NCBI GenBank assembly: GCA_006226595.1
Contig: SBGP01000073.1
Location: 1-58,781 of the forward strand
Reading direction: 5' to 3'
Length of the DNA stretch: 58,781 nucleotides
From: Deltaproteobacteria bacterium
GTDB taxonomy: Bacteria; Myxococcota_A; UBA796; GCA-2862545
This document shows, in pieces, positions 8,311 through 16,891 of the stretch (position 1 is its first letter; every line of letters starts with the position of its first letter). The translations under genes and the position numbers were made by a program. A model generated the notes under the pieces. That model was not told where the DNA came from. It saw nothing but the letters and a program-made list of their open reading frames with translations, and ran no database searches.

Positions 8311-9192
8311 CTACAGGTCCATGGCGCAGCGCACGCCCATGCCGCCGTACGAGAACTCGGGCTCGTGGAAGTTGCGCAGTCGGGAGCGCGGCGCGGCACC
8401 ACTGCCGATGGCGCCGCCGCGCATCACCTTGAAGTTGAAGCGCATGTCCAGGCGTGCCGAGCCGTCGGTCGGGTGCCCGTCGTAGGTGTCCCAGAACCAG
8501 TCCTCGACCCACTCGTAGGCGTTGCCGCCCATGTCGCACAGGCCCTGGGGCGTGTCACCAGCCGGGTGCGTGCACACCTCCCACATGCCCGCGTTGTCGC
8601 AAGACGCGGTGCCCTGGCCGTCGCCGGTGTTCGCGCGGGTGCAGTCGGGCGCCTCGTCGCCCCAGGGGTACTCCTGGTCCTGGCCGAGGCCGGTGGCGAC
8701 GTACTCCCACTCCGACTCGGAGGGCAGGCGGCCGCCAAGCCAGCTGCACACCTCTTCGGCCATGTCGAAGGTCAGGCAGTTGGCGGGGAGGTTCGGGCGG
8801 GTGTCGTCGTAGCAGGTGTCGGGACGCGCGGTACACGAGCCGTCGGTCTCGCAGGAGGTGTACTCGCCGACGGTGACCTCGCGGCGCATCATCGCGAAGG
8901 TGGGCACGCTCACCGCGTGCTGTGGCGTCTCGCGACTCTCGGTCGCCGGCTCCGGCGAGCCCATGAGGAAGGTGCCCCCCGGGATGTACACCCACGGCTC
9001 GGGCAGGGTGCCCGTGTCGGTGTCGGTGTCGGTGTCCGTGTCGGTATCGGTGTCCGTGTCGGTGTCCGCGTCCGCGTCCGTGTCGCTGTCCGCGTCTGCA
9101 TCGGTGTCCGTGTCGGACTCGGCCGTGTCGACCGGACCCGTGTCGGGGTCGTCTACCTGGGGGTTTGCGCACGCGAGCAGGAGCCAGAGCAT
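8311..9192 (-). CDS. FGE/SUMF1-domain lipoprotein with acidic Asp-Thr repeat linker
   Basis: The 293-aa product has a short lipoprotein signal (MLWLLLAC, Cys8), a linker of alternating Asp-Thr/Asp-Ala (about residues 24-61), then a formylglycine-generating-enzyme-type domain: IPGGTFLMGS, RLPSESEWEY, YPWGDEAPDC, DMGGNAYEWVEDWF and a C-terminal MRGG. FGE-family lipoproteins with such linkers are common in this bacterial group and usually lack demonstrated FGly activity; a C-type-lectin-like surface role is as likely. The start at 9192 gives the lipobox; a longer frame is possible but loses it. It stands alone, divergent from a glycosyltransferase-like gene. Confidence 0.85.
   Translation of the reverse strand: MLWLLLACANPQVDDPDTGPVDTAESDTDTDADADSDTDADADTDTDTDTDTDTDTDTDTGTLPEPWVYIPGGTFLMGSPEPATESRETPQHAVSVPTFAMMRREVTVGEYTSCETDGSCTARPDTCYDDTRPNLPANCLTFDMAEEVCSWLGGRLPSESEWEYVATGLGQDQEYPWGDEAPDCTRANTGDGQGTASCDNAGMWEVCTHPAGDTPQGLCDMGGNAYEWVEDWFWDTYDGHPTDGSARLDMRFNFKVMRGGAIGSGAAPRSRLRNFHEPEFSYGGMGVRCAMDL
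9011..9119. repeat. GTGTCG/GTGTCC hexanucleotide array coding the Asp-Thr linker
   Basis: A run of six-base units, mostly gtgtcg or gtgtcc with gcgtcc variants, encodes alternating Asp and Thr/Ala on the minus strand within the FGE-domain lipoprotein. Units are whole codons, so gain or loss changes linker length without breaking the frame. The 5' end of the array (coding sense) is more degenerate than the middle. Confidence 0.85.
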
Positions 9193-9244
9193 GCGCGGGA
9201 TTATACAGCCGCACCGGGGAGCGCACGGCCCGGTCAGGCCAGGC

Positions 9245-11044
9245 ATGTCCACGACTCCGACCCCATCGCCAGCTTCGACGTCCGAACGGTCCGCCGCCGG
9301 GCTCGTCGGCGGCGTGGTGGTCGGGGGGAGCCTGCTCGCCGCGCAGGTGTGGTGGGCGCTGCCCTTCGTCGCGGACGATGCGTTGATCTCGCTCCGCTAC
9401 AGCCGACGGCTGCTCGACGGCCACGGGCTGAGCTTCACCGACGGGGAGTGGGTCGAGGGCTACAGCAACCTGCTGTTGGTGCTGCTCGCCGCCGCCCTCG
9501 GGGCGACTGGACTCGACCTGATCACCGCGGCTCGGGTGGTGTGCGTGGCCGGCGCCGCCGTCGCGGTGCTTGCCGCCGCATGGTGGGGCGCGTCACGCGG
9601 AACGGCCGCGGCGGTCGCGGGAGGCGCGATCGCGGGCGCCACCCTGTCGCTGGGTCACTGGGCGGTCGGAGGCCTCGAGCAGCCCTTGCTCGCGGGGCTG
9701 CTCGCGGCTGGACTCGCCGCCATGCTCACCGCCGACGAGCGCGAAGAGCTGCGTGGCTGGGCCCTGGGCGGCGTGTTCCTCGCCCTCGCCTGCCTCACCC
9801 GCCCGGATGCGCCGCTCTTCGCCGTGCTCGCGGCCGCGTGGGCAGCCTGGCGAGGCTGGCGTCCGATGCTCGCGGTGAGCGGGCCCGCGGCGGTGGCGGT
9901 GCTCGGCCAGCTCGCGTTCCGACTCGCGACCTACGGAGAGTGGGTGCCGAACACGGCCCACGCCAAGCTCGCCATCAGCTGGCACCGCGTGGAGCTCGGG
10001 CTCGGCTATCTCGCCGAGGGGGGGCCGGGACTCGCGGTGCTGGGCCTGCTCGCGGGGGTCGGAGCGTGGCGGATCGGCGCCCGGCGAAGCGCGCTGCTGC
10101 TCGGTCTGGCAGGCGCGTGGCTCGCGTACGTCGCGTTCATCGGTGGCGACATCTTCCCAGCGCGTCGGCACCTGCTCGCGGCGTGTGTTCCGCTGTGGTT
10201 CCTCGCCGCCGAGGCGTTTGCCGGCAACGCGAGCTGGCTCGTCGCCGCGGCCGTCGGGGCAGCACTGGTCCACGGCGGTGCCCAGGAGACCCTCGACGAC
10301 GCCTATCGCCGTGGCCGCCTCGAGGGCTGGGAGTGGGAGTGCGGGGTCATCGCCGGCGCCGTCGGGGAGGCCTTTCGCGAGGAACAGCCACTGGTCGCCG
10401 TGAACGCCGCCGGCTGCTGGCCCTATTTCAGCGGGCTGCCGTCCTTGGACATGCTCGGCCTCAACGATGCGCACATTGCCCGCCACCCGAGCGCGAAGCG
10501 CGGTCAGGGGCACCTCGGCCACGAGCTCGGCGACGGCGCGTACGTACTGTCCCGTGAGCCGGACATGGTGCTGTTCGGCATCTGGTCGGGCTCCCGTGAG
10601 CCCGGCTACGTCGGAGATCGCGAGCTCGCCGCGCTTCCGGCGTTCCAGCGCGACTATCGCCTGGTTCGCTTCGCCTCGGAGGGGCGCTCGGCGCTGGTGT
10701 ACGTGCGCACGACCAGCTCACGCATCGGCCCGGTTCGCACCGCCGATCGCATCGACCTTCCCGTCCATCTCGCTGGCAGCGATTCGCACCGCGTCGTGCT
10801 TGTCGACGGGGCCGCCGCAACCCACATTCCCGCCGGTCAGCGCGCTCAGCTGGGGGTGACCGTGCCTCAGGGCAAGTGGCGCGCGCAGCTCCGCGGTCAG
10901 GGGCGGGCGCGCATCAGCCTCTCCGGCGGGCGTCTCGTCGACGGCGCCACGCTGGCCTTCGATCGCGAGGGGCGGCTGCGTCTCGCGGTGATCGCCGACA
11001 CCGACTTCGCGCTCACGGAGCTGTGGCTGACCCGGGTGCCGTGA
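9245..11044 (+). CDS. GT-C-type membrane glycosyltransferase-like protein
   Basis: The 599-aa product has about ten hydrophobic segments, then a soluble C-terminal part of roughly 200 residues. The first periplasmic loop holds DDALISLRYSRRLLDGHG followed by GEWVEGYSNLLL, the Asp-Asp catalytic motif style of GT-C enzymes such as arabinofuranosyltransferase AftB. Such enzymes transfer sugars from polyprenyl-phosphate donors on the outer face of the inner membrane; donor and acceptor here are unknown. The N-terminal half is clearly paralogous to that of the neighbouring 957-aa protein. I chose the ATG at 9245 because residues after it lead directly into the first membrane helix. It overlaps the convergent 957-aa gene by 32 bp. 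Confidence 0.75.
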   Translation: MSTTPTPSPASTSERSAAGLVGGVVVGGSLLAAQVWWALPFVADDALISLRYSRRLLDGHGLSFTDGEWVEGYSNLLLVLLAAALGATGLDLITAARVVCVAGAAVAVLAAAWWGASRGTAAAVAGGAIAGATLSLGHWAVGGLEQPLLAGLLAAGLAAMLTADEREELRGWALGGVFLALACLTRPDAPLFAVLAAAWAAWRGWRPMLAVSGPAAVAVLGQLAFRLATYGEWVPNTAHAKLAISWHRVELGLGYLAEGGPGLAVLGLLAGVGAWRIGARRSALLLGLAGAWLAYVAFIGGDIFPARRHLLAACVPLWFLAAEAFAGNASWLVAAAVGAALVHGGAQETLDDAYRRGRLEGWEWECGVIAGAVGEAFREEQPLVAVNAAGCWPYFSGLPSLDMLGLNDAHIARHPSAKRGQGHLGHELGDGAYVLSREPDMVLFGIWSGSREPGYVGDRELAALPAFQRDYRLVRFASEGRSALVYVRTTSSRIGPVRTADRIDLPVHLAGSDSHRVVLVDGAAATHIPAGQRAQLGVTVPQGKWRAQLRGQGRARISLSGGRLVDGATLAFDREGRLRLAVIADTDFALTELWLTRVP

Positions 11045-13886
11045 GCCAGTCGCGACCGTAGTCCGCGGGCAGGCGCACGACCGCGTACAGCGTGGCGGTG
11101 AGCGTCGGGTCGTCCACCGCGCGCCAGGGACTGTGCAGCTCCCACAGCACGTGGCCCTCGGCGTCGACCTGGACCGCGCGACCTGGGTTGGACTCCGTGA
11201 TCAGCACCTGTCCGTCGGCGAGTGGCTGTACCGCGCCGCAGAAGCGCGAGAAGAAGCCGGGGCGGGTCCAGCTCCACACCTCGCGACCGTCGGCGTCGAC
11301 GCGCATGGCGCGGCTCCGCTTGAGGCCGTTGTCGAAGAGCAGGACGGTGCCGTCGTCGAGCAGCCATGGGTCGTGCTGGCCGTCGAAGGCACCCTCGGCG
11401 CGCCACGTGATCGCGCCCGTCGCGGGGTCCAGCGCCCACAGCTGCGACAGCACGCGCGACGAGAGCAGGAGCTGCCCGCGCTTCAGCGGCCCGGCGTCGG
11501 CTTCCACCCACTTCACGGCGTTCACGTGGAGCACGTCGCCGGACGCGACCTCCTGCTTGCGGATGGGCTCGGTGGCGCCACCCGGGGCCAACAGGGCTTC
11601 GAGATCGCCGCGGGCGGGGCTGTTCGCCACCGCGTCGAGCAGCGAGATGCGCTGGCGCTCGGCTCCCGTGGCCAGGTCCAGCTCGACCGCGAAGTCCTCG
11701 ACCAGCGCGCGGCCAAAGGGCGTGTCCCGGCGGATGCGGCGCGTCAGCGTCCACAGGGTGCCGTCACCGGTGAGCTCGATCTCGTGGTGGGCCCGGTTGC
11801 GCACCGCCCACACGAGCTCGCTGTCCCGCGTCATCCGCACGATGCCCTGACCCTCGAAGATCGCGAGCAGGTCGCCATTGTCGAGGGCCCGGACGCGGCG
11901 CCAGGTGCTGCCGCCGGTGCCGTGTGGCACCTCCTCGCCCGGAAAGGCCTTGTCGAAGGGCAGCCACCAGCGGTGGACGATGGCGCCTTGCATGTCGACG
12001 AGCAGCGCCTCGGGTCCGTGCGCGCTCGCGATCAGGTTCAGTCCGCCGATGGCGGCGTCCTCGTGGACGACCACTCCCGCGGGTCCGGTCGCCTGGTCCT
12101 CGCCGGCGACGTAGCCGATGGCCTCGAGGCGCTCGCGCTCCTCGCGCTCGGCGAGCTCCTTGCGGAGGGCTGCCTGGTAGTGGAGCTTCGCGCCGGGCTG
12201 GTTGAAGTAGAAGCGGTCGAGCATCCACAGCCGATCGTGGACGAGCACCGTCGGCTTGGCATCGAGGTTGGCGACGAAGCCGTCGAGCCACTCCTCGATG
12301 TCGAGGAACTTGAGCTCCGGCACCTTCTCGCGCAGCTCGTCCATCACCGCGGGCTCGTAGCGCAGCACGTGCCAGTGGCTCATCGCCAGGCCCATGTCGA
12401 TGGGCACGTGAAGGCGCGTGATGTCCTTGTGCTGCGGAAACGGCGGCAGGCTGGTGAGGATGGCGCCGGTGCCCTGCAGGTGCTCCCAGCCGGCGTAGCG
12501 CTCGTGGCCGGGGCGTCCGCGCTTGTCGAGCTTCATGGTCGCGGTGACCGGGTCGGTGAGCCCGATGATGTCGACGATCGGCAGGTCGCTGTAGTAGCCG
12601 ATCATGCCGATGCCGTGCGCGGCGATGGTCGGGGTGTACCCGCGCTCGACGAAGTGGGTCTGCAGGAACTGACCGATGGCGGCGGTGTGGTGCTTCATGG
12701 CGAAGGGCACCAGCGTCTTCACCTCGTAGATGCTGCCCTCGTCGGTGACCCACCACTCGACCGCCTTGCGGTGGATGATCGGCAGGCCGTAGAAGGTCGC
12801 ACCCATGGCGACGGCGGCGGTCAGTCGCTTGCTTCCGCGCAAGTGACGCACGCCGGTCTCGGCGAGCAGGAACACGAGCGGGATCACGACCAGCAGGAAG
12901 CGCCCGATCATGAAGTCGCCGCCGACGTAGCCGATGTAGAGCGGCCACAGCACCAGTCCGCCGAGGGCGAAGTTCGCGCCCCGACGTTCGGCCGCGTCGC
13001 GGGCCTTCACCGCGCCGAACAGGGCGAGCGGCAGCAGCCACAGCAGGTGCGTGGTGAGCAGGAAGGTCCACAGATAGTGCGCGCCATTCGACCAGTATGC
13101 GCCGCCGGAGGCCTTGTTCAGCGCCGTGTTCGGGATGGGCGAGCCGTAGTACCAGGCGCAGAAGCCGAGCATGGCCGCGAGCAGGGGCGTGGCGAGCAGG
13201 AAGTCCTTGAGCTTGCCCTCGCGAAGGGCGAGCAGGCCGCCGACGACGAGGAACAGGCCGTGGTCGAGGCGGAACAGCGCGGCGACGGTGAGGAAGAGCC
13301 CGGCGAGCTTCCACTCCTCGCGGACCACGGCGCCGAGGGCGAGAATGACGAGAGCGACGACCGAGAGCGACTCGAGCCCGGTGGTCGCGAAGGAGTGCGT
13401 GAGCCACGACAGGCCCACGCCGAGGACCGCCAGCGGCGGGACGGCGTCGCCGTGCATCGCGAGGCTGGCGCGTCGGGTGCCGAGCACGAGGGCGACGTAG
13501 CCACAGGTGGCCATGAGCAGCGCCACGTGCGGTAGCTCGAGGGTCGTGACCGCGCTGAGCGCGGCCATGAGCAACGTCCACCCGAAGTTGGTGATGCCGA
13601 GGACGTACTCGCCCTCGTTGAACACGAAGCCGCGCCCGGCGAGCAGGTTCTTCGCGTAGCGAAGGCTGATGAATGCGTCGTCGACCACACTCATGCGCAC
13701 CCAGGCCTGCCACAGGCCCACGGCGAGCACGACACCGGTCACGCCCCAGCCGAGCTGGGACTCACGCGACTTGAGCCGCGGTGCAGCCCACACGAGTGCG
13801 CCGGCGACCACCGCGCCGCCGACGATGGCGGGCAGGTAGTCGGGCATCCAGTTGAGGTAGCGATTCCAGACTTCGACGGCCCACAA
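11013..13886 (-). CDS. Fusion of a GT-C-like membrane domain and an arylsulfotransferase-like propeller
   Basis: This 957-aa protein starts with TTG, preceded by GGAGG at 8 nt. Residues 1-400 are polytopic with VVDDAFISLRYAKNLLAGRG and GEYVLGITNFGWTLL, the same GT-C signature as the convergent neighbour. From about 400 to 620 is a soluble region. From about 620 to the end are repeats resembling the ASST (arylsulfotransferase) beta-propeller, including HHEIELTGDGTLWTLTRR and DPWLLDDGTVLLFDNG. Known ASST enzymes move sulfuryl groups between phenols in the periplasm, and His residues do the chemistry. The fusion suggests an envelope glycan modifier, but the joint activity is inference. The frame is open throughout, so it is not an obvious assembly join. 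Confidence 0.7.
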   Translation of the reverse strand: MWAVEVWNRYLNWMPDYLPAIVGGAVVAGALVWAAPRLKSRESQLGWGVTGVVLAVGLWQAWVRMSVVDDAFISLRYAKNLLAGRGFVFNEGEYVLGITNFGWTLLMAALSAVTTLELPHVALLMATCGYVALVLGTRRASLAMHGDAVPPLAVLGVGLSWLTHSFATTGLESLSVVALVILALGAVVREEWKLAGLFLTVAALFRLDHGLFLVVGGLLALREGKLKDFLLATPLLAAMLGFCAWYYGSPIPNTALNKASGGAYWSNGAHYLWTFLLTTHLLWLLPLALFGAVKARDAAERRGANFALGGLVLWPLYIGYVGGDFMIGRFLLVVIPLVFLLAETGVRHLRGSKRLTAAVAMGATFYGLPIIHRKAVEWWVTDEGSIYEVKTLVPFAMKHHTAAIGQFLQTHFVERGYTPTIAAHGIGMIGYYSDLPIVDIIGLTDPVTATMKLDKRGRPGHERYAGWEHLQGTGAILTSLPPFPQHKDITRLHVPIDMGLAMSHWHVLRYEPAVMDELREKVPELKFLDIEEWLDGFVANLDAKPTVLVHDRLWMLDRFYFNQPGAKLHYQAALRKELAEREERERLEAIGYVAGEDQATGPAGVVVHEDAAIGGLNLIASAHGPEALLVDMQGAIVHRWWLPFDKAFPGEEVPHGTGGSTWRRVRALDNGDLLAIFEGQGIVRMTRDSELVWAVRNRAHHEIELTGDGTLWTLTRRIRRDTPFGRALVEDFAVELDLATGAERQRISLLDAVANSPARGDLEALLAPGGATEPIRKQEVASGDVLHVNAVKWVEADAGPLKRGQLLLSSRVLSQLWALDPATGAITWRAEGAFDGQHDPWLLDDGTVLLFDNGLKRSRAMRVDADGREVWSWTRPGFFSRFCGAVQPLADGQVLITESNPGRAVQVDAEGHVLWELHSPWRAVDDPTLTATLYAVVRLPADYGRDWLTAPGSATAP

Positions 13887-13935
13887 GGGCGCAGCCTCCG
13901 GGGTGGCTTCGGATAACCGCGTCGGGGCCAGGAGC

Positions 13936-15924
13936 CTACTCGGGCCGCTCCGCGGGGCAGGCGTCGGCGCTGCGCTTCCAAAGCTTGATGCCGTCGGGGA
14001 GGTCCTTGCGGGTCTCGCGAAGCTCGAAGCCCCGCTCGCGCATGGACCTCGGAAGTCCGGGCCGCGCGCGGTTCGTGGTCCGCGAGGTCATCACCACGGT
14101 CACGCAGTAGCGGTCGAGGTTGTCCATGAACCGGAACAGGGGCTGGCCCTTCGCCTTCGACCCGACGAAGAGCATCATCATCGAGCGGCGCGTGATGTCC
14201 TCCTTGTCGAGGTACTCCGCGAGGTGCTGCAGGTAGATCCGGCGCACGGCGAGGAACTTCGGCGGGTCCTCGACGCGTGTCGCGAAGATCGAGAGTGCCT
14301 CGGGCATGAGCACGAGGTCGTCGGGGTCGGTGTGGAACGCGATGGCTCGGGCGACGGCGGCGCCGGGCTTCGTCACCTTGTGCTCCGCGAAGCCCCACTC
14401 GTTGCGGTTCTCCTCGGACCACGAGGTGTCGCCGGTCGTGGTGAACAGACACATCCACATCACCGCGGACCACAGGGCGAAGCCGCGCCAGGCTTTGGAG
14501 TGGCGCTCGCCGAGGGCAATGGCACCGAGCACCGCCGCAACGCCAGCGACGAAGACGGGTGCCGGCAGTGCCCAGAGGATGCGCCACGAGAACAGTGCGC
14601 CGGCCTTCGCGACGAGGAACTCGCCCAACCACTCGTTGAGCAGCAATACCCAGATGGCCAGGGCATAGCGTGCGGCGACTGCGGCGCGGAAGCCCCCGAG
14701 GCGGAGCAGGGCGGGGAGCACGAGGATCGCGGCAAGCCCCAGGCCGACGCGCGGGCTGTCGCCGAAGACCTCGAGGATGCCGGAGCGAACGCCGGTGAAG
14801 CCCATGCCCTCGCGCCCACCGCGGGCGGCGACGTCGGCGCGCACCATGAGCAGCATGGCGAGCATCGGCGCGCTCGCGGCGAGTCCGGCGCCAAGCGCGA
14901 GAAGTCCGCGTCGGTGGAGCTGCACGCCGCCGAGCAGTGCCAGCCCGAGCGCCATCGGTCCGACGAGCAAGCCGGTACTCGTCGCGAGCACCGTGGCCGA
15001 GCCGGCGAGGGTGAGCAGCAGCCAGCCGGCGGCGGTGGGGGAGCGCGAGAAGCGCAGCGCCGCCCACGCGAGCAGGGGCACGCTGACGCTGACGATGACG
15101 CCCTTGCCCTGGAAGATGCGCGCGAAGCCGAGGTTGCCGACGGCGTAGTAGTGGCCGGCCCACACGGCGATGGTGCCGACGGCGAGCAGTCCCGTCGCCC
15201 GCGACCAGGCGGCGCCGAGCAGCGGGCGGGCGAGCAGGGCGAAGGCCGGGCCGACCAGGGCGCCGAAGAAGGCGGGGAACGCGATGTAGTACATGTCAGC
15301 GGCGTCGACGCCGGTCCACCAGCTGGCGGCCGAGACCAGGGTCTCGAAGCCCTGCGCGCGGTGGGCGGGCTGCTGTACGGGCAGGGACAGGTCGCCGTGC
15401 AGCACGTCGAAGGACAGCAGCGGCAGGTCGGCGTGGGCAAGGTTGCCGCGCACCTGTGCGACATAGAAGCCGTCGTCGCCCTCGGGTCGGTTCAGCGACA
15501 GCGAGAGCAGGGCGCCGACCCATGCCGAGAAGAGCACGGCGAGTGTGCCGCCGGGCTCGGGCTCTTCGGGTTGGCCCCTCGCGAACCACGCGACGCCGGC
15601 GAGTCCGAGGCTGCCGAGCACCCACGTCGTGCGCCAGCCCACGAGGTCGAACGGATACGCGAGGGCGGCGAGCACCGCGGGGACGAGGACCAGGAAGACG
15701 CGGGGATCGACGTCGCGTCCGGCCTCGGGGGTGGCGGGGATGTCGGTCCTCGCGAGCCAGCGCGCGGTGAGCACGCCGAGCACCACCGCGACAGGGGAGA
15801 GCCACGCGAGGGTGGTGAAGCTCCAGCCCATGCGCACAGTGGCGGTGAACGCGAGCTGCCACCAACCCAATCCGGCGAGGATTGCCCCCACGACCAGTTC
15901 CAAGCGCCTCACGTCACCTCGCAC
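13936..15924 (-). CDS. Polytopic membrane protein, GT-C-like
   Basis: The 662-aa product starts at GTG and has about 13 hydrophobic segments up to residue 520, then a soluble tail of about 140 residues. A loop with NRPEGDDGFYVAQVRGNLAH places two acidic residues after an early helix, as in GT-C enzymes, and AGHYYAVGNLGFARIFQGKG resembles another conserved loop. I do not recognise a precise family; a membrane glycosyltransferase or polysaccharide-related enzyme is the best guess. It lies 49 nt upstream (in transcript order) of the GT-C/ASST gene on the same strand, so the two may be cotranscribed. The ribosome site at the chosen GTG is weak, so the start may lie further in. Confidence 0.65.
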   Translation of the reverse strand: MRGDVRRLELVVGAILAGLGWWQLAFTATVRMGWSFTTLAWLSPVAVVLGVLTARWLARTDIPATPEAGRDVDPRVFLVLVPAVLAALAYPFDLVGWRTTWVLGSLGLAGVAWFARGQPEEPEPGGTLAVLFSAWVGALLSLSLNRPEGDDGFYVAQVRGNLAHADLPLLSFDVLHGDLSLPVQQPAHRAQGFETLVSAASWWTGVDAADMYYIAFPAFFGALVGPAFALLARPLLGAAWSRATGLLAVGTIAVWAGHYYAVGNLGFARIFQGKGVIVSVSVPLLAWAALRFSRSPTAAGWLLLTLAGSATVLATSTGLLVGPMALGLALLGGVQLHRRGLLALGAGLAASAPMLAMLLMVRADVAARGGREGMGFTGVRSGILEVFGDSPRVGLGLAAILVLPALLRLGGFRAAVAARYALAIWVLLLNEWLGEFLVAKAGALFSWRILWALPAPVFVAGVAAVLGAIALGERHSKAWRGFALWSAVMWMCLFTTTGDTSWSEENRNEWGFAEHKVTKPGAAVARAIAFHTDPDDLVLMPEALSIFATRVEDPPKFLAVRRIYLQHLAEYLDKEDITRRSMMMLFVGSKAKGQPLFRFMDNLDRYCVTVVMTSRTTNRARPGLPRSMRERGFELRETRKDLPDGIKLWKRSADACPAERPE

Positions 15925-16001
15925 GGCCCCACTAATCCATCACGACTCGTAGACAAAGCAGGGTGACTGCTGGGCTACCCTCGCCCTCGTGGAGGAAACG
16001 C

Positions 16002-16868
16002 ATGACCCGACTCGTCCCCCTCGTTCTCGGCCTCGCCGTGCTCACTGCCTGCATTCCCAAGGGCAAGTACGTCGCGCTGGAAGAGGAGCTCGCCTCGACC
16101 CGCTCGGAGCTCGAGCAGCAGATTGCCGCGCGTGACGCGACCATCGCCGATCAAGAGGCGACCATCTCGAAGCTCCAGGGCCAGGTTCGCGATCTCGAGG
16201 GCGCGATCAAGAAGATCACCGCCGAGCTCGCGAGCCGCGAGAAGCAGCTCGAGGCCCTCAACGCCGAGAAGGCCTCGGCGCTCGCTGACAAGGGTGCCCT
16301 CAAGGCGCAGATCGAAGAGATGAAGCAGGCTCTCGCCGAGCTCCAGGAGCGCAAGGCCCAGGCCGAGGCGCGCGTCGCCGAGTTCAAGGACCTGCTCGCG
16401 AAGTTCCAGAGCCTCATCGACTCCGGCACCCTCGAGGTCAAGATCGTCGACGGCCGCATGGTCGTCGCCATGGCCACCGACGTGCTCTTCGCCTCGGGCA
16501 GCGCCTCGCTGTCCGCCGAGGGCAAGACCGCCGTGCAGCAGGTCGCCGAGGTCCTCGCGACCATCCCCGACCGCAGCTTCCAGGTCGAGGGCCACACCGA
16601 CAACGTGCCGATGAAGGGCTCCGAGCGCTACCCGAACAACTGGTACCTCGGCGCGGGCCGCGCGATCAGCGTCACCGAGGCGATGATCGAGGCGGGCATG
16701 CCGGTCGAGACGATCTCCGCGTCGTCGTACGGCGAGCACCGGCCCACGACCTCCAACGAGACCAAGGAGGGCAAGGCGCAGAACCGCCGCATCGAGATCG
16801 TGGTCATGCCCGACCTCTCGCTGCTCCCCGGCTACGAGGAGCTCGAGAAGATGGTGAACGGCGGGTGA
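16002..16868 (+). CDS. OmpA-family peptidoglycan-binding lipoprotein with coiled coil
   Basis: The 288-aa product has a lipobox LTAC (Cys15 region), a long coiled coil from about residue 25 to 135 rich in Glu, Lys, Ala and Leu heptads, then an OmpA-C domain (about 155-275) with TDVLFASGSASLSAEG, FQVEGHTDNVP and the NRRIEIVV signature that bind meso-diaminopimelate of peptidoglycan. It would tether the outer membrane to the cell wall. The ATG at 16002 has GGAGG upstream; a longer frame loses the lipoprotein signal. Its 16 kb position places it in the middle of the envelope block, convergent with the first sulfatase-fold gene after 23 nt. Confidence 0.92.
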   Translation: MTRLVPLVLGLAVLTACIPKGKYVALEEELASTRSELEQQIAARDATIADQEATISKLQGQVRDLEGAIKKITAELASREKQLEALNAEKASALADKGALKAQIEEMKQALAELQERKAQAEARVAEFKDLLAKFQSLIDSGTLEVKIVDGRMVVAMATDVLFASGSASLSAEGKTAVQQVAEVLATIPDRSFQVEGHTDNVPMKGSERYPNNWYLGAGRAISVTEAMIEAGMPVETISASSYGEHRPTTSNETKEGKAQNRRIEIVVMPDLSLLPGYEELEKMVNGG

Positions 16869-16891
16869 GCCACCCGGGCACGCCTCCGCCG

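Noticed and set aside
8311-9192. FGE-domain lipoprotein as the activator of the sulfatase-fold proteins
   Set aside because: Both sulfatase-fold proteins lack a Cys or Ser substrate residue, so formylglycine formation is not expected.
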